The translations under genes were made by a program, and so were the position numbers. Positions 40,327 through 48,501 of a stretch of DNA of 64,000 nt are shown piece after piece (position 1 is the stretch's first letter; each line of letters begins with the position of its first letter). The DNA lies in contig NZ_JAOYFC010000001.1 in assembly GCF_025802015.1 (NCBI RefSeq), forward strand, positions 1,178,001 through 1,242,000. Direction: 5' to 3'. The stretch is from Falsihalocynthiibacter halioticoli (lineage in GTDB: Bacteria > Pseudomonadota > Alphaproteobacteria > Rhodobacterales > Rhodobacteraceae). The notes below the pieces were generated by a model. It was not told the origin of the DNA. It saw only the letters and a list, made by a program, of their open reading frames with translations, and made no database searches.

Positions 40327-41256
40327 TTATTCCTTGCCCTTATAGATGTTTACGAGCTTGCCGAGCATCGCCAGCGCATCTTCGCGCTCGCGTTGGAAGC
40401 TGTTGCGTCCGATGATCGAGCCGTTGCCGCCGCCGTCACGGATGGCGCGGGCGTCATCATAGACACTGTCGGCGCCTTTCTTTGCGCCGCCGGAAAAGAC
40501 GACGATCCGACGGCCCGCAAAAGCTGCGTCCATACAATTGCTGACGCGCGCGGCTTGGGTTGCGATGTCGATCTTCTCGTCTTCATAGACCTTCTTGGCT
40601 TCGGGCAGGGAGAGATGATCTGTCGAGAGTTTGATCTTGATGATATGCGCGCCAAGGAGTGCCGCGATTTGCGCAGCATATGCGGCGATGTCGATCGCAG
40701 TTTCGCCGTTTTTGTCCAATGCTTCGCCGCGTGGATAGGACCAGATAACGGTTGCGATGCCCTTGGACGCCGCTTCTTCGCGCATGGCGGAGATTTCTTC
40801 GAACATCTCGAGCCCTGCGGAGGAGCCAGGATAGATCGTGAAGCCAATAGCCGATGCGCCGATGCGCAGCGCATCATCAACGCTCGCGGTGATCGCTTGG
40901 TCTTTGGCGGCCTCAGACGGGATCAGCGAGTTGGCGGAGTTGGCCTTGAGGATTGTTGGGATTTGACCCGCGTAGGTGTCCGCTCCGGCTTCGAGCATGC
41001 CAAGCGGCGCGGCAAAGGCGTTGAGCCCCGCATCAATCGCCAGTTGGTAGTGGTAATGCGGGTCATAGGCCGCCGGATTTGGTGCAAAGCTGCGGGCAGG
41101 GCCGTGTTCAAAACCTTGGTCAACAGGCAGGATAATCATCTTGCCGGTGCCGCCGAGTTTGCCGTTCATCAGGATGCGGCAGAGGTTTGCCTTAACACCC
41201 GGAGTTTCGCCTTCGTAGTTGGCTAGAATTTTTTGAACAATGCGCGTCGCTCTCAT
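40327..41256 (-). CDS. Class I fructose-bisphosphate aldolase (DhnA/FbaB type)
   Basis: Cleaves fructose-1,6-bisphosphate to two triose phosphates through a Schiff base. The 309-residue protein is of the archaeal-type DhnA family, not the classical plant-like class I. Motifs: LPVDQGFEHGPARSF (residues 42-56), GFTIYPGSSAGLEMF, a Schiff-base Lys in HIIKIKLSTDH, and RIVVFSGGAKK plus NGSIIGRNSFQRERE forming the phosphate site. It lies downstream of pgk, with its own promoter region containing two CceR-like sites. The role may be glycolytic or gluconeogenic. Confidence 0.93.
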   Translation of the reverse strand: MRATRIVQKILANYEGETPGVKANLCRILMNGKLGGTGKMIILPVDQGFEHGPARSFAPNPAAYDPHYHYQLAIDAGLNAFAAPLGMLEAGADTYAGQIPTILKANSANSLIPSEAAKDQAITASVDDALRIGASAIGFTIYPGSSAGLEMFEEISAMREEAASKGIATVIWSYPRGEALDKNGETAIDIAAYAAQIAALLGAHIIKIKLSTDHLSLPEAKKVYEDEKIDIATQAARVSNCMDAAFAGRRIVVFSGGAKKGADSVYDDARAIRDGGGNGSIIGRNSFQREREDALAMLGKLVNIYKGKE

Positions 41257-41329
41257 GGAATGATCCTCTTGGAGATTACAAATCGGGCCTGAGACTACCC
41301 CATACAGGGCTGGAACCGAGTTGCAATGC

Positions 41330-41343
41330 TGATAGCGTTAACA
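41330..41343. promoter_or_regulatory. CceR-like site 1 upstream of aldolase gene
   Basis: TGATAGCGTTAACA fits the pattern TGNTANCGNTANCA that I recall for the LacI-type carbon regulator CceR of Rhodobacter, with no mismatch. It is 74 bp upstream of the start. Confidence 0.5.
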
Positions 41344-41350
41344 GGGTGCA

Positions 41351-41364
41351 TGGTTGCGCTAACA
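41351..41364. promoter_or_regulatory. CceR-like site 2 upstream of aldolase gene
   Basis: TGGTTGCGCTAACA, one mismatch to the same pattern, exactly 21 bp (two helical turns) from site 1. Confidence 0.4.
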
Positions 41365-41435
41365 GATTATTTTCATTCGCTAAAAATAGAGTTTGGGCGG
41401 AATTGTTTCCCTTTTTCAGGGGCGTCAGAGGGCAT

Positions 41436-41468
41436 AGAAAAAGGGCGCGCATACCGATCCGCGCCCTT
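41436..41468 (-). terminator. Terminator of pgk
   Basis: AAGGGCGCG/CGCGCCCTT stem with a loop of 10 and TTTTT on the minus strand, 31 bp after the pgk stop. Confidence 0.85.
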
Positions 41469-41498
41469 GCAAAAAATCTGGTGGTCGCTCGAGGGCGT

Positions 41499-42677
41499 TT
41501 ATCCCTCCAGAGCCGCAACTCCGGGGAGGGTTTTGCCTTCCATCCACTCTAGGAACGCGCCGCCGGCGGTTGAGATATAGGTGAAGTCCTTCGCCGCGTC
41601 GGCTTTGTTAAGCGCAGCAACCGTATCACCACCGCCCGCAACAGAGATCAGCTTGCCTGCGCGAGAGAGTTCAGCAGCCTGTTTGGCGGCGGCATTGGTG
41701 GCCGCGTCGAAGGGCTGGATTTCAAATGCACCGAGCGGGCCGTTCCAGATCAGGGTTTTGCTGTTGGCAAGCGCCTCTGCAATGGTGGCGACTGTTTCTG
41801 GACCTGCATCCAAAATCATCGCATCCGCAGGGCAGGCATCCGCTGCAACCGTTTCGTTGGCGGCATTGGCGGCAAACTCGCGGGCCACAACCACATCGCT
41901 TGGCAGGATCACATTGCAATTAGCCGCTTTCGCTTTGGCGAGGATATCGCGGGCGGTGTCTGTCATCTCGTGTTCGGCAAGGGATTTGCCGACGTCGATG
42001 CCTTGGGCCGCAAGGAAGGTGTTGGCCATGCCGCCGCCAATCACAAGGTGATCGACCTTTTCAACGAGGTTGCCGAGCAACTCGAGCTTGGTGGAGACTT
42101 TAGCTCCGCCGACAACCGCCATTACAGGGCGTTTTGGTGTGCCGAGCGCGCCTTCGAGCGCGGAAAGCTCGGCCTGCATCAAACGGCCCGCGCAGGCAGG
42201 AAGCAAGCGGGCGAGGGCTTCGGTTGAGGCGTGGGCGCGGTGCGCCGCGGAAAAGGCGTCGTTGCAATAGATATCACCCAGCGTTGCCAAGCGGGCGGCA
42301 AACTCTGGGTCGTTCTTTTCTTCGCCGGGGTTGAAACGCAGATTCTCAAGCAAGAGCACTTCGCCCTCGGCAAGAGCATCAACGGCTGCACCATAGTTGC
42401 CATCCGCGAATTTGACTTCGCAGCCAAGCGCCTTTGAAAGTGCGGGCACAACAACGCGCAGGCTCATCTCGGGAACCACTTTACCCTTGGGGCGGCCGAA
42501 ATGCGCCATCAGGATCGGTTTGCCGCCAGCGGCCAGAATATCGCGCACGGTGGGCAAAATCCGTTGAATCCGCGTGTCGTCGGTCACAACACCGTCAGCG
42601 ACGGGCACGTTCACGTCTACCCGCGTCAGAACGCGTTTTCCGGCCAATTGCATATCATCGAGGGTTTTCCAGGCCAT
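41499..42677 (-). CDS. pgk: Phosphoglycerate kinase
   Basis: Interconverts 1,3-bisphosphoglycerate and 3-phosphoglycerate with ADP/ATP. 392 residues with the N-terminal KRVLTRVDVNVPVADG motif (residues 14-29), ILMAHFGRPKGK, LLLENLRFNPGEEKND, the VGGAKVSTKLELLGNL segment, and the nucleotide-binding ISVAGGGDTVAALNKADAAK near the C terminus, ending with STAGGAFLEWMEGKTLPGV. Monocistronic. gapdh is not adjacent. Identification certain. Confidence 0.98.
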   Translation of the reverse strand: MAWKTLDDMQLAGKRVLTRVDVNVPVADGVVTDDTRIQRILPTVRDILAAGGKPILMAHFGRPKGKVVPEMSLRVVVPALSKALGCEVKFADGNYGAAVDALAEGEVLLLENLRFNPGEEKNDPEFAARLATLGDIYCNDAFSAAHRAHASTEALARLLPACAGRLMQAELSALEGALGTPKRPVMAVVGGAKVSTKLELLGNLVEKVDHLVIGGGMANTFLAAQGIDVGKSLAEHEMTDTARDILAKAKAANCNVILPSDVVVAREFAANAANETVAADACPADAMILDAGPETVATIAEALANSKTLIWNGPLGAFEIQPFDAATNAAAKQAAELSRAGKLISVAGGGDTVAALNKADAAKDFTYISTAGGAFLEWMEGKTLPGVAALEG

Positions 42678-42806
42678 GAGAGGCTCCTGTTTGTGCTTCG
42701 GTTGCCCCTTTCACACAGCAAAGCTCCGCCAAGGTCAACCATTTCCCCTTTTCCTTTGGGCATAGGGCGCATAAGTTCAGGCCGATTGGATAAAAAGGAG
42801 GCCAAA

Positions 42807-43313
42807 ATGGCTGATTACAAAGATCCCGAAAACACGCTGCTTCTTGAACTCAAGGACGGCACAGTCGTGATCGAGCTACTTCCGGATGTTGCTCCCAAGC
42901 ATGTTGAGCGCATCAAGGAGCTTGCTCGTGCTGGCGCATATGACAATGTTGCGTTCCACCGCGTGATCCCGGGTTTCATGGCGCAAACAGGCGACGTGGC
43001 CAACGGCAACATGGAAAACAACTTCAACCTGCACCGCGCAGGGACAGGCGGCTCTGATCTGCCTGATCTTCCGGCTGAATTCTCCAAAGTGCCACATAGC
43101 CGCGGTTCGCTTGGTGCGGCGCGGTCGCAAAACCCGAACTCCGCAAACAGCCAGTTCTTTATCAACTTTACCGACAACAACTTCCTCAATGGTCAGTACA
43201 CTGTCTACGGTCAGGTCACGTCGGGCATGGAGCATGTGGACGCGATTCAGGCGGGCGAGCCTCCGGCAAACCCTGATCGCATGATCTCCATGAAGGTGGC
43301 CGCAGATGCGTAG
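42807..43313 (+). CDS. Cytoplasmic peptidyl-prolyl cis-trans isomerase (cyclophilin)
   Basis: A 168-residue cyclophilin without a signal peptide. The ATG at 42807 follows a perfect AAGGAGG; the longer open frame from 42501 is antisense to pgk and not real. Active-site blocks FHRVIPGFMAQTGDV (Arg and Phe of the proline pocket), SLGAARSQNPNSANSQFFIN and FLNGQYTVYGQV are intact. It overlaps the next cyclophilin gene by 8 bp, so the two form an operon with a cytoplasmic and an exported paralogue. Confidence 0.95.
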   Translation: MADYKDPENTLLLELKDGTVVIELLPDVAPKHVERIKELARAGAYDNVAFHRVIPGFMAQTGDVANGNMENNFNLHRAGTGGSDLPDLPAEFSKVPHSRGSLGAARSQNPNSANSQFFINFTDNNFLNGQYTVYGQVTSGMEHVDAIQAGEPPANPDRMISMKVAADA

Positions 43314-43920
43314 CGACACGCTGATCATCTCGGCGCTGTCGATCGTTGGGGCAGGGGTTCTGGGCGGATGGATGTTCATGAACTCCGCCGCACAGGCACA
43401 ATCCACCCCGATGGAAGACGGACCCGGCCCGAACCTTGTGATCGAAGTGGGCGGCGAAACCGAAGGGACGATCGTCATTGATCTGCGCCCTGATCTTGCG
43501 CCGAACCACGTAGAGCGTTTCACAACGCTGGCCAACGATGGCGCCTATGACAACGTGGTGTTCCACCGCGTGATCGACGGCTTCATGGCGCAGACCGGTG
43601 ACGTTCAATTCGGTAAAACAGGCGGAGACACCCGCCGCGCCGGTATGGGCGGCAGTGAGCTTCCTGATGTGAAGGCCGAGTTTTCCGATGCGGATTTCCA
43701 GCGTGGTATCGTCGGTGTTGCGCGGTCGCAAAATCCGGATTCCGCCAACAGCCAGTTCTTCATCATGTTCGCACCGGCCCCGCATCTGAACGGGCAATAT
43801 ACGGTTGTTGGCCATGTGGTTGAAGGCATGGATGTTGTTGATGCAATCAAAAAGGGCGATGGCCCGAACGGCGCGGTAAGTGATCCTGACTTCATGAAGT
43901 CGGTTACAGTCGTCGAATAA
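43306..43920 (+). CDS. Exported peptidyl-prolyl cis-trans isomerase (cyclophilin)
   Basis: A 204-residue paralogue of the preceding cyclophilin with an N-terminal hydrophobic signal (TLIISALSIVGAGVLGGWMF, probable cleavage near AQAQS) that places it in the periplasm. The active-site segments FHRVIDGFMAQTGDVQFG, VGVARSQNPDSANSQFFIMF and LNGQYTVVGHV are intact. Start overlaps the upstream stop by 8 bp, implying coupling. It likely assists folding of envelope proteins. Confidence 0.95.
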   Translation: MRSDTLIISALSIVGAGVLGGWMFMNSAAQAQSTPMEDGPGPNLVIEVGGETEGTIVIDLRPDLAPNHVERFTTLANDGAYDNVVFHRVIDGFMAQTGDVQFGKTGGDTRRAGMGGSELPDVKAEFSDADFQRGIVGVARSQNPDSANSQFFIMFAPAPHLNGQYTVVGHVVEGMDVVDAIKKGDGPNGAVSDPDFMKSVTVVE

Positions 43921-43927
43921 GAATATT

Positions 43928-43953
43928 GGGGCGCAGACGCGGTTTTGCGCCCC
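43928..43953 (+). terminator. Terminator after the cyclophilin pair
   Basis: GGGGCGCA/TGCGCCCC perfect 8-bp stem with a 10-nt loop; only a weak T-run follows. Confidence 0.5.
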
Positions 43954-44123
43954 ATTCCCGCAAATTTCCAAAATTTCCGCTGGATTATGCTGAGTTTTGC
44001 GAGGTTTAGGCGCGCGATCCCAGATTAGCCCAAAATTTCATTCGGTTAACAGCCTGTCACTCCTGCGTGACATGGGCTGGTAACTCGGAAAAGAGGCTGC
44101 CACCTTACGCTTGGAGGTGGATT

Positions 44124-45107
44124 ATGCCCTTAAGACCCCTGTTGCTTTCACTCACGGCATCCGTGGCGTTGCTAATGCCACAGGTCGCATCCTCAAACCC
44201 TGCTCTATGGGAACGAGAATGGCCCCAGACGGATTTTAACAACACTTCGGTTTCTGATTGGGGCGAAATCCTCTCTGGCGGGCCGCCCAAAGACGGGATA
44301 CCGGCTTTGAGCGACCCGCGCTTCCTTAACGCAAGTGACGAGACCCGCATCCATGATCGTGAGCCGGTGATTACGGTCGAGATCAAAGTGCAGGAACCGC
44401 GTGCCTATCCGATCCGTTATTTGATGTGGCATGAGATCGTAAACGATCAGATCGGCGGAACACCCGTCGCGGTGACGTTTTGTCCGCTTTGCAATTCTGG
44501 CCTCGTGTTTGATCGACGTGTGAATGGCGAGCTTCGGACGTTTGGCGTTTCGGGCAAGCTGCGCAATTCCGACATGGTGATGTATGACCGCGAGACCGAG
44601 AGCTGGTGGCAACAAGCCGTCGGGCAGGGGATTGTGGGCGCGCATACCGGCGACACGCTGACTCAATTGCCGGCTTGGATGGAAAGCTGGGCCGAGTATA
44701 CGGCGCGCAATCCCGAGGGGCTGGTGATGGATGAGCCGAACTGGTCTAGGGCCTATGGTCAGAACCCCTATCAGAATTATGACAGCTCGCGACGCCCCTT
44801 CCTCTATCGCGGTGAAAACCCGCCCCATGATATTCCACCGTTGATGCGTGTTGTTCGGGTTGGTTCGCAGGCATGGCCAATGGAGCGATTGGCAAAAGCG
44901 GGCGAGATTACCGAAAGCGGTGTGCGGATCAACTGGACCTCTGGCCAAGCGAGTGCTTTGGACAAGGCAAACATTGGCGCGTCAAAGGATGTGGGGACGA
45001 TCCGTGTTTATGATGCCGAGAGTGGCGCGAATGTGCCGCATGACGTGATGTTTGCCTTCGCGTTTCACGCGTTCTGGCCGGATGGCACATGGATGTTAGG
45101 CAAGTGA
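44124..45107 (+). CDS. DUF3179 domain exported protein
   Basis: A 327-residue protein with a signal peptide (MPLRPLLLSLTASVALLMPQ, cleavage near VASS). ATG at 44124 has GGAGGT upstream. The DUF3179 core spans about residues 80-310: YPIRYLMWHEIVND, the cysteine motif VTFCPLCNSGLVFDR, GVSGKLRNSDMVMYDRETES, WWQQAVGQGIVG and a C-terminal FAFAFHAFWPDG. The two Cys in CPLC could bind a metal or heme-like ligand or form a redox disulfide. Function unknown; periplasmic. Confidence 0.88.
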   Translation: MPLRPLLLSLTASVALLMPQVASSNPALWEREWPQTDFNNTSVSDWGEILSGGPPKDGIPALSDPRFLNASDETRIHDREPVITVEIKVQEPRAYPIRYLMWHEIVNDQIGGTPVAVTFCPLCNSGLVFDRRVNGELRTFGVSGKLRNSDMVMYDRETESWWQQAVGQGIVGAHTGDTLTQLPAWMESWAEYTARNPEGLVMDEPNWSRAYGQNPYQNYDSSRRPFLYRGENPPHDIPPLMRVVRVGSQAWPMERLAKAGEITESGVRINWTSGQASALDKANIGASKDVGTIRVYDAESGANVPHDVMFAFAFHAFWPDGTWMLGK

Positions 45108-45141
45108 TGCGGGGGCATTAGCTGTGCGCCACCTCAATAAA

Positions 45142-45180
45142 AAACGCCCGCTCAAAATGGCGGGCGTTTCGTTTTGTTTT
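45142..45180. terminator. Bidirectional terminator between DUF3179 gene and tyrS
   Basis: AAACGCCCGC/GCGGGCGTTT 10-bp stem with T-rich tract on the + side and A-rich tract on the other, in a convergent gap. Confidence 0.8.
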
Positions 45181-45191
45181 TAAGTTATAAA

Positions 45192-46445
45192 TCAGCCGAC
45201 GAGTGTAACCAATGCGTGGCGTTTTTTGCCTGCTGAGAGCTTGAGTGGCTCAGCCAATGCATCGGCGTCGATCATCAAGCCCGGTGTGGTGAGGGATTCG
45301 TCATTCACCTTCGCGCCGTTCTCTGCAATGAGCCGTTTTGCCTCTTTGCCAGACTTCACCAGCCCCGATTTCACCAGAAGCTGCACGATGGAAATGCCCT
45401 CGCCAAGCTCTTCGGATGTGAGCGAGAAGGTGGGAAGATCCGCGCCAATCCCGCCTTTTTCAAAGACTTCACGCGCCGTTGCTTCGGCGGCTGCGGCGGC
45501 GTCTGCACCGTGGGCCAGCGCAGTGACCTCATTGGCCAGGCGGATTTTTGCGTCGTTGATTTCTGAGCCTTCAAGCGCGCCGAGGCGTTCGCATTCCTCG
45601 ATCGGAAGCTCGGTGTAGAGCTTCAGGAAGCGGCCCACGTCAGCGTCTGTCGTGTTGCGCCAGAACTGCCAGAACTCATAAGGGCTGCGCATGTCGGGGT
45701 TGAGCCAGACAGCGCCGTCTTGGGATTTGCCCATCTTCTTGCCATCGCTTGTGGTGAGCAGGGGCGAGGTAAGGCCGAAAATCTGATTGTCGAGCACGCG
45801 GCGGGTAAGGTCGATACCATTCACGATATTGCCCCACTGGTCGCTGCCGCCCATTTGAAGGAGACAGCCGTAGCGGCGATTTAGCTCAAGGAAATCATAG
45901 GCTTGCAGGATCATGTAGTTGAACTCAAGGAAGCTCAACGATTGCTCGCGATCCAGCCGCGATTTCACGCTTTCAAAGGCCAGCATCCGGTTCACAGAGA
46001 AGTGGCGGCCAATGTCACGCAGGAAATCGAGGTAGTTGAGATCATCAAGCCACTCGGCGTTGTTGACCATTTCGGCGTCATTTGTGCCGTCGCCGAAAGT
46101 GACATAAGAGGAGAAAACCTTCTTGATGCCTTCGATATTCTCGTCAATTTGTTCAGGGCCAAGCAGCGGGCGTTCGTCCGCGCGGAACGAAGGGTCACCC
46201 ACTTTGGTGGTGCCGCCGCCCATCAGGACAATAGGTTTGTGGCCGGTCTTTTGAAGCCAGCGCAGCATCATGATCTGGATCAGGCTGCCCACGTGCAAGG
46301 ATTTCGCCGTGGCATCAAACCCGATATAGGCCGGTACGATGCCTTCGATCAGCGCCTCGTCGAGCGCTTGATAATCGGTGCAGTCGGCCAGAAAGCCGCG
46401 TTCGATCATCACACGCATAAACTCTGATTTTGGGTGGTAGGTCAT
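45192..46445 (-). CDS. tyrS: Tyrosyl-tRNA synthetase
   Basis: Class I synthetase charging tRNA-Tyr. The start at 46445 (MTYHPKSEFMRVMIERGFLA) matches relatives and gives 417 residues; in-frame ATGs at 46460 and 46478 cannot be excluded, and none has a clear Shine-Dalgarno. HIGH-like motif is DATAKSLHVGSLIQIMML (about residue 46), the tyrosine site QMGGSDQWGNIVNGIDL, KMSKS-like KKMGKSQDGAVWL, and a C-terminal S4 domain (VQLLVKSGLVKSGKEAKRLI). Divergent from anmK. Confidence 0.96.
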   Translation of the reverse strand: MTYHPKSEFMRVMIERGFLADCTDYQALDEALIEGIVPAYIGFDATAKSLHVGSLIQIMMLRWLQKTGHKPIVLMGGGTTKVGDPSFRADERPLLGPEQIDENIEGIKKVFSSYVTFGDGTNDAEMVNNAEWLDDLNYLDFLRDIGRHFSVNRMLAFESVKSRLDREQSLSFLEFNYMILQAYDFLELNRRYGCLLQMGGSDQWGNIVNGIDLTRRVLDNQIFGLTSPLLTTSDGKKMGKSQDGAVWLNPDMRSPYEFWQFWRNTTDADVGRFLKLYTELPIEECERLGALEGSEINDAKIRLANEVTALAHGADAAAAAEATAREVFEKGGIGADLPTFSLTSEELGEGISIVQLLVKSGLVKSGKEAKRLIAENGAKVNDESLTTPGLMIDADALAEPLKLSAGKKRHALVTLVG

Positions 46446-46513
46446 CGTAAATTGGTCCATTCTAACGGTTAACGCCACAGGGTATAATGCGGCGATAGCA
46501 AAAGGGAAAGTGG

Positions 46514-47638
46514 ATGTTGAAATCAGGACCGGTCTGGGCGATTGGAACGATGTCGGGCACCTCGCTTGACGGTGTGGATGCGGCAGCGATCCAGACGGAC
46601 GGCGAGAGAATTTATGAATTCGGCGAAAGCGCCTATCATCCTTATTCCAGCGAAGAGCGAGCCCCGATCGCGGCCGCGCTTGGATTGTGGCCAGGTGATG
46701 CGCGGGTTGAAGAAGCCGCAGAAGTCATTGAAACGGTTCACGCGACGCTTTTGAGCCAGTTTGAGCGCCCTGCGTTGATCGGATTCCACGGCCAGACATT
46801 GGCCCATGATCCGCGCGGCCGCGGCACCCATCAGGCAGGAAACGGGCGGGTGCTGGCCGAGGTTCTGGATTGCCCCGTGGTTTGGGATTTCCGCAGCACA
46901 GATGTTGAAATGGGCGGAGAAGGCGCGCCGCTTGCGCCGTTTTTCCACTTTGCCTGCGCTAAGTTCATGGAAGCAGAGGGGCCGGTTGTGTTCCTCAATC
47001 TCGGTGGGGTTGGCAATATGACATGGGTGGACCCGAGCGCGACAACGCCTGACGAAGAGGGCGCGTTGTTGGCCTTTGATACAGGGCCAGCCAATGCACC
47101 TATCAACGATTTGATGCTGTCGCGTCGTGGAGAGTCCATGGACAAAGACGGCGCTCTGGCCGCCGATGGCGATGTGGACGAAGCCTTGGTCGAGCAGTTT
47201 CTGGAAGAGCCGTATTTCTATCGTATGCCACCCAAGTCGCTGGACCGAGACAGCTTTCCGGACATTGCCGATTGGGTTGGGCATATGGAAGATGCCGATG
47301 CAGTGGCGACGGTTACCGCGATGGTTGCGGCGAGCGCGGCAAAGGGGCTTGAGCATTGCCCAAGCCCGCCCACAGGCGTTCTGGTCTGTGGCGGTGGGCG
47401 CAAAAACCCGACCTTGATGGCGATGTTGTCGGTTTTGATGGATTGCCCCGTGGCGCCGATCGAGAACGCGGGCTTTGACGGGGATATGCTGGAGGCGCAG
47501 GCCTTTGGCTTCCTTGGTGTGCGTGTTGCGCGGGGACTGACTACATCCTGCCCTGGAACAACGGGGGTGCGCGCCCCAGTCGGCGGCGGCACAGTCAGCG
47601 AGCCAACAGGAGCATTGGCACAAAGCGGTACAAGCTGA
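46514..47638 (+). CDS. anmK: Anhydro-N-acetylmuramic acid kinase
   Basis: Recycles peptidoglycan by converting 1,6-anhydroMurNAc to MurNAc-6-phosphate. 374 residues with the N-terminal ATP motif IGTMSGTSLDGVDAA, the FHGQTLAHDP segment, the catalytic region FLNLGGVGNMTWVD, LLAFDTGPANAPINDLM and VLVCGGGRKNPTLMAMLS. Start ATG follows AAAGGGAAAG. The last 20 residues (GGGTVSEPTGALAQSGTS) are a low-complexity extension. Next to tyrS divergently, a common alphaproteobacterial arrangement. Confidence 0.95.
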   Translation: MLKSGPVWAIGTMSGTSLDGVDAAAIQTDGERIYEFGESAYHPYSSEERAPIAAALGLWPGDARVEEAAEVIETVHATLLSQFERPALIGFHGQTLAHDPRGRGTHQAGNGRVLAEVLDCPVVWDFRSTDVEMGGEGAPLAPFFHFACAKFMEAEGPVVFLNLGGVGNMTWVDPSATTPDEEGALLAFDTGPANAPINDLMLSRRGESMDKDGALAADGDVDEALVEQFLEEPYFYRMPPKSLDRDSFPDIADWVGHMEDADAVATVTAMVAASAAKGLEHCPSPPTGVLVCGGGRKNPTLMAMLSVLMDCPVAPIENAGFDGDMLEAQAFGFLGVRVARGLTTSCPGTTGVRAPVGGGTVSEPTGALAQSGTS

Positions 47639-47693
47639 TAGAAGGCAAGATGGAATAGAGCCAAAATTGATGTGATTTCATAAAGGATTAGGT

Positions 47694-48410
47694 ATGAGCC
47701 GACGAATTTCGACCTTGCTTGCCGGCTGTGCCGGTTTACTTGCACCCGTAGGCGCGATGGCCGCGGATTGGCAATTCGAAGTGACGCCGTACCTTTGGCT
47801 ACCGACGTTGAGTTCTGATCTTGATATCGGCCCGAACCCGCCGGTCGGGGGCTCTGGCTCGTTTCTTGATATTCTCGACGGTGCCTTCATGATTACAGGT
47901 GAAGCGCGCAAGGATGAGTGGTCCTTGGTTGGCGATTTTATCTACCTCGACATGTCGAATGACGTGGCAAAAACAAGCTTTGGGGCGCTTGCCGAATGGG
48001 GCCTTGGCGGCACCATGACAACGGTTGGCGCGGGGTATGCCTTCTATAATTCACCAGCGCTGCGGCTTGAAGCGACGGGCGCATTGCGATTTTGGGACGT
48101 GAAGCTAGAGACGCGGGTCTTTCGATTTCGCGCTGAGGCGAACCGCGAATGGGTCGATCCGCTCGTTGGGTTGCGGTTTGAAGCGCCTATCGGAGACAAT
48201 TTCGAAGTATCCGGCATGGCGAATGTCGGTGGATTTGGCGGAACAACCGAAAAGCAGTGGGAAGCCCTCGCGCAGATCGATTGGAACATCACAGACCATC
48301 TGTCGCTCGCTGCGGGGTATCGTCATCTCTTCGTCGATCTGGACGACAAGGGCCTCGTGATGGACCTGACCTTGAGCGGCCCCTATGCAGCGCTTGGATT
48401 TAAGTTCTAG
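47694..48410 (+). CDS. Outer membrane beta-barrel protein
   Basis: A 238-residue exported protein with signal peptide MSRRISTLLAGCAGLLAPVG (cleavage at AMAAD). The mature part consists of alternating amphipathic strands with aromatic girdles (WQFEVTPYLWLPTL, EWSLVGDFIYLDMS, MTTVGAGYAFYNS, WVDPLVGLRFEAPI, LSLAAGYRHLFVDL) and ends in a terminal Phe (YAALGFKF), the BAM recognition signal. Function unknown; it resembles the small porin-like barrels with a WLP motif common in roseobacters. Confidence 0.85.
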   Translation: MSRRISTLLAGCAGLLAPVGAMAADWQFEVTPYLWLPTLSSDLDIGPNPPVGGSGSFLDILDGAFMITGEARKDEWSLVGDFIYLDMSNDVAKTSFGALAEWGLGGTMTTVGAGYAFYNSPALRLEATGALRFWDVKLETRVFRFRAEANREWVDPLVGLRFEAPIGDNFEVSGMANVGGFGGTTEKQWEALAQIDWNITDHLSLAAGYRHLFVDLDDKGLVMDLTLSGPYAALGFKF

Positions 48411-48449
48411 GCAGCAATAATTATTGCGCCAACAAGCTGCTTTAAAAAG

Positions 48450-48486
48450 GAAAAGCCCCCGCAAATGCGAGGGCTTTACTGTTTTT
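48450..48486. terminator. Bidirectional terminator between barrel gene and eno
   Basis: AAAGCCC-C-CGC/GCG-A-GGGCTTT stem with an AAAT loop and TTTTT on the + side; A-rich on the other. Sits in a convergent gap. Confidence 0.8.
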
Positions 48487-48501
48487 AGATGATCTATTCG
48501 A

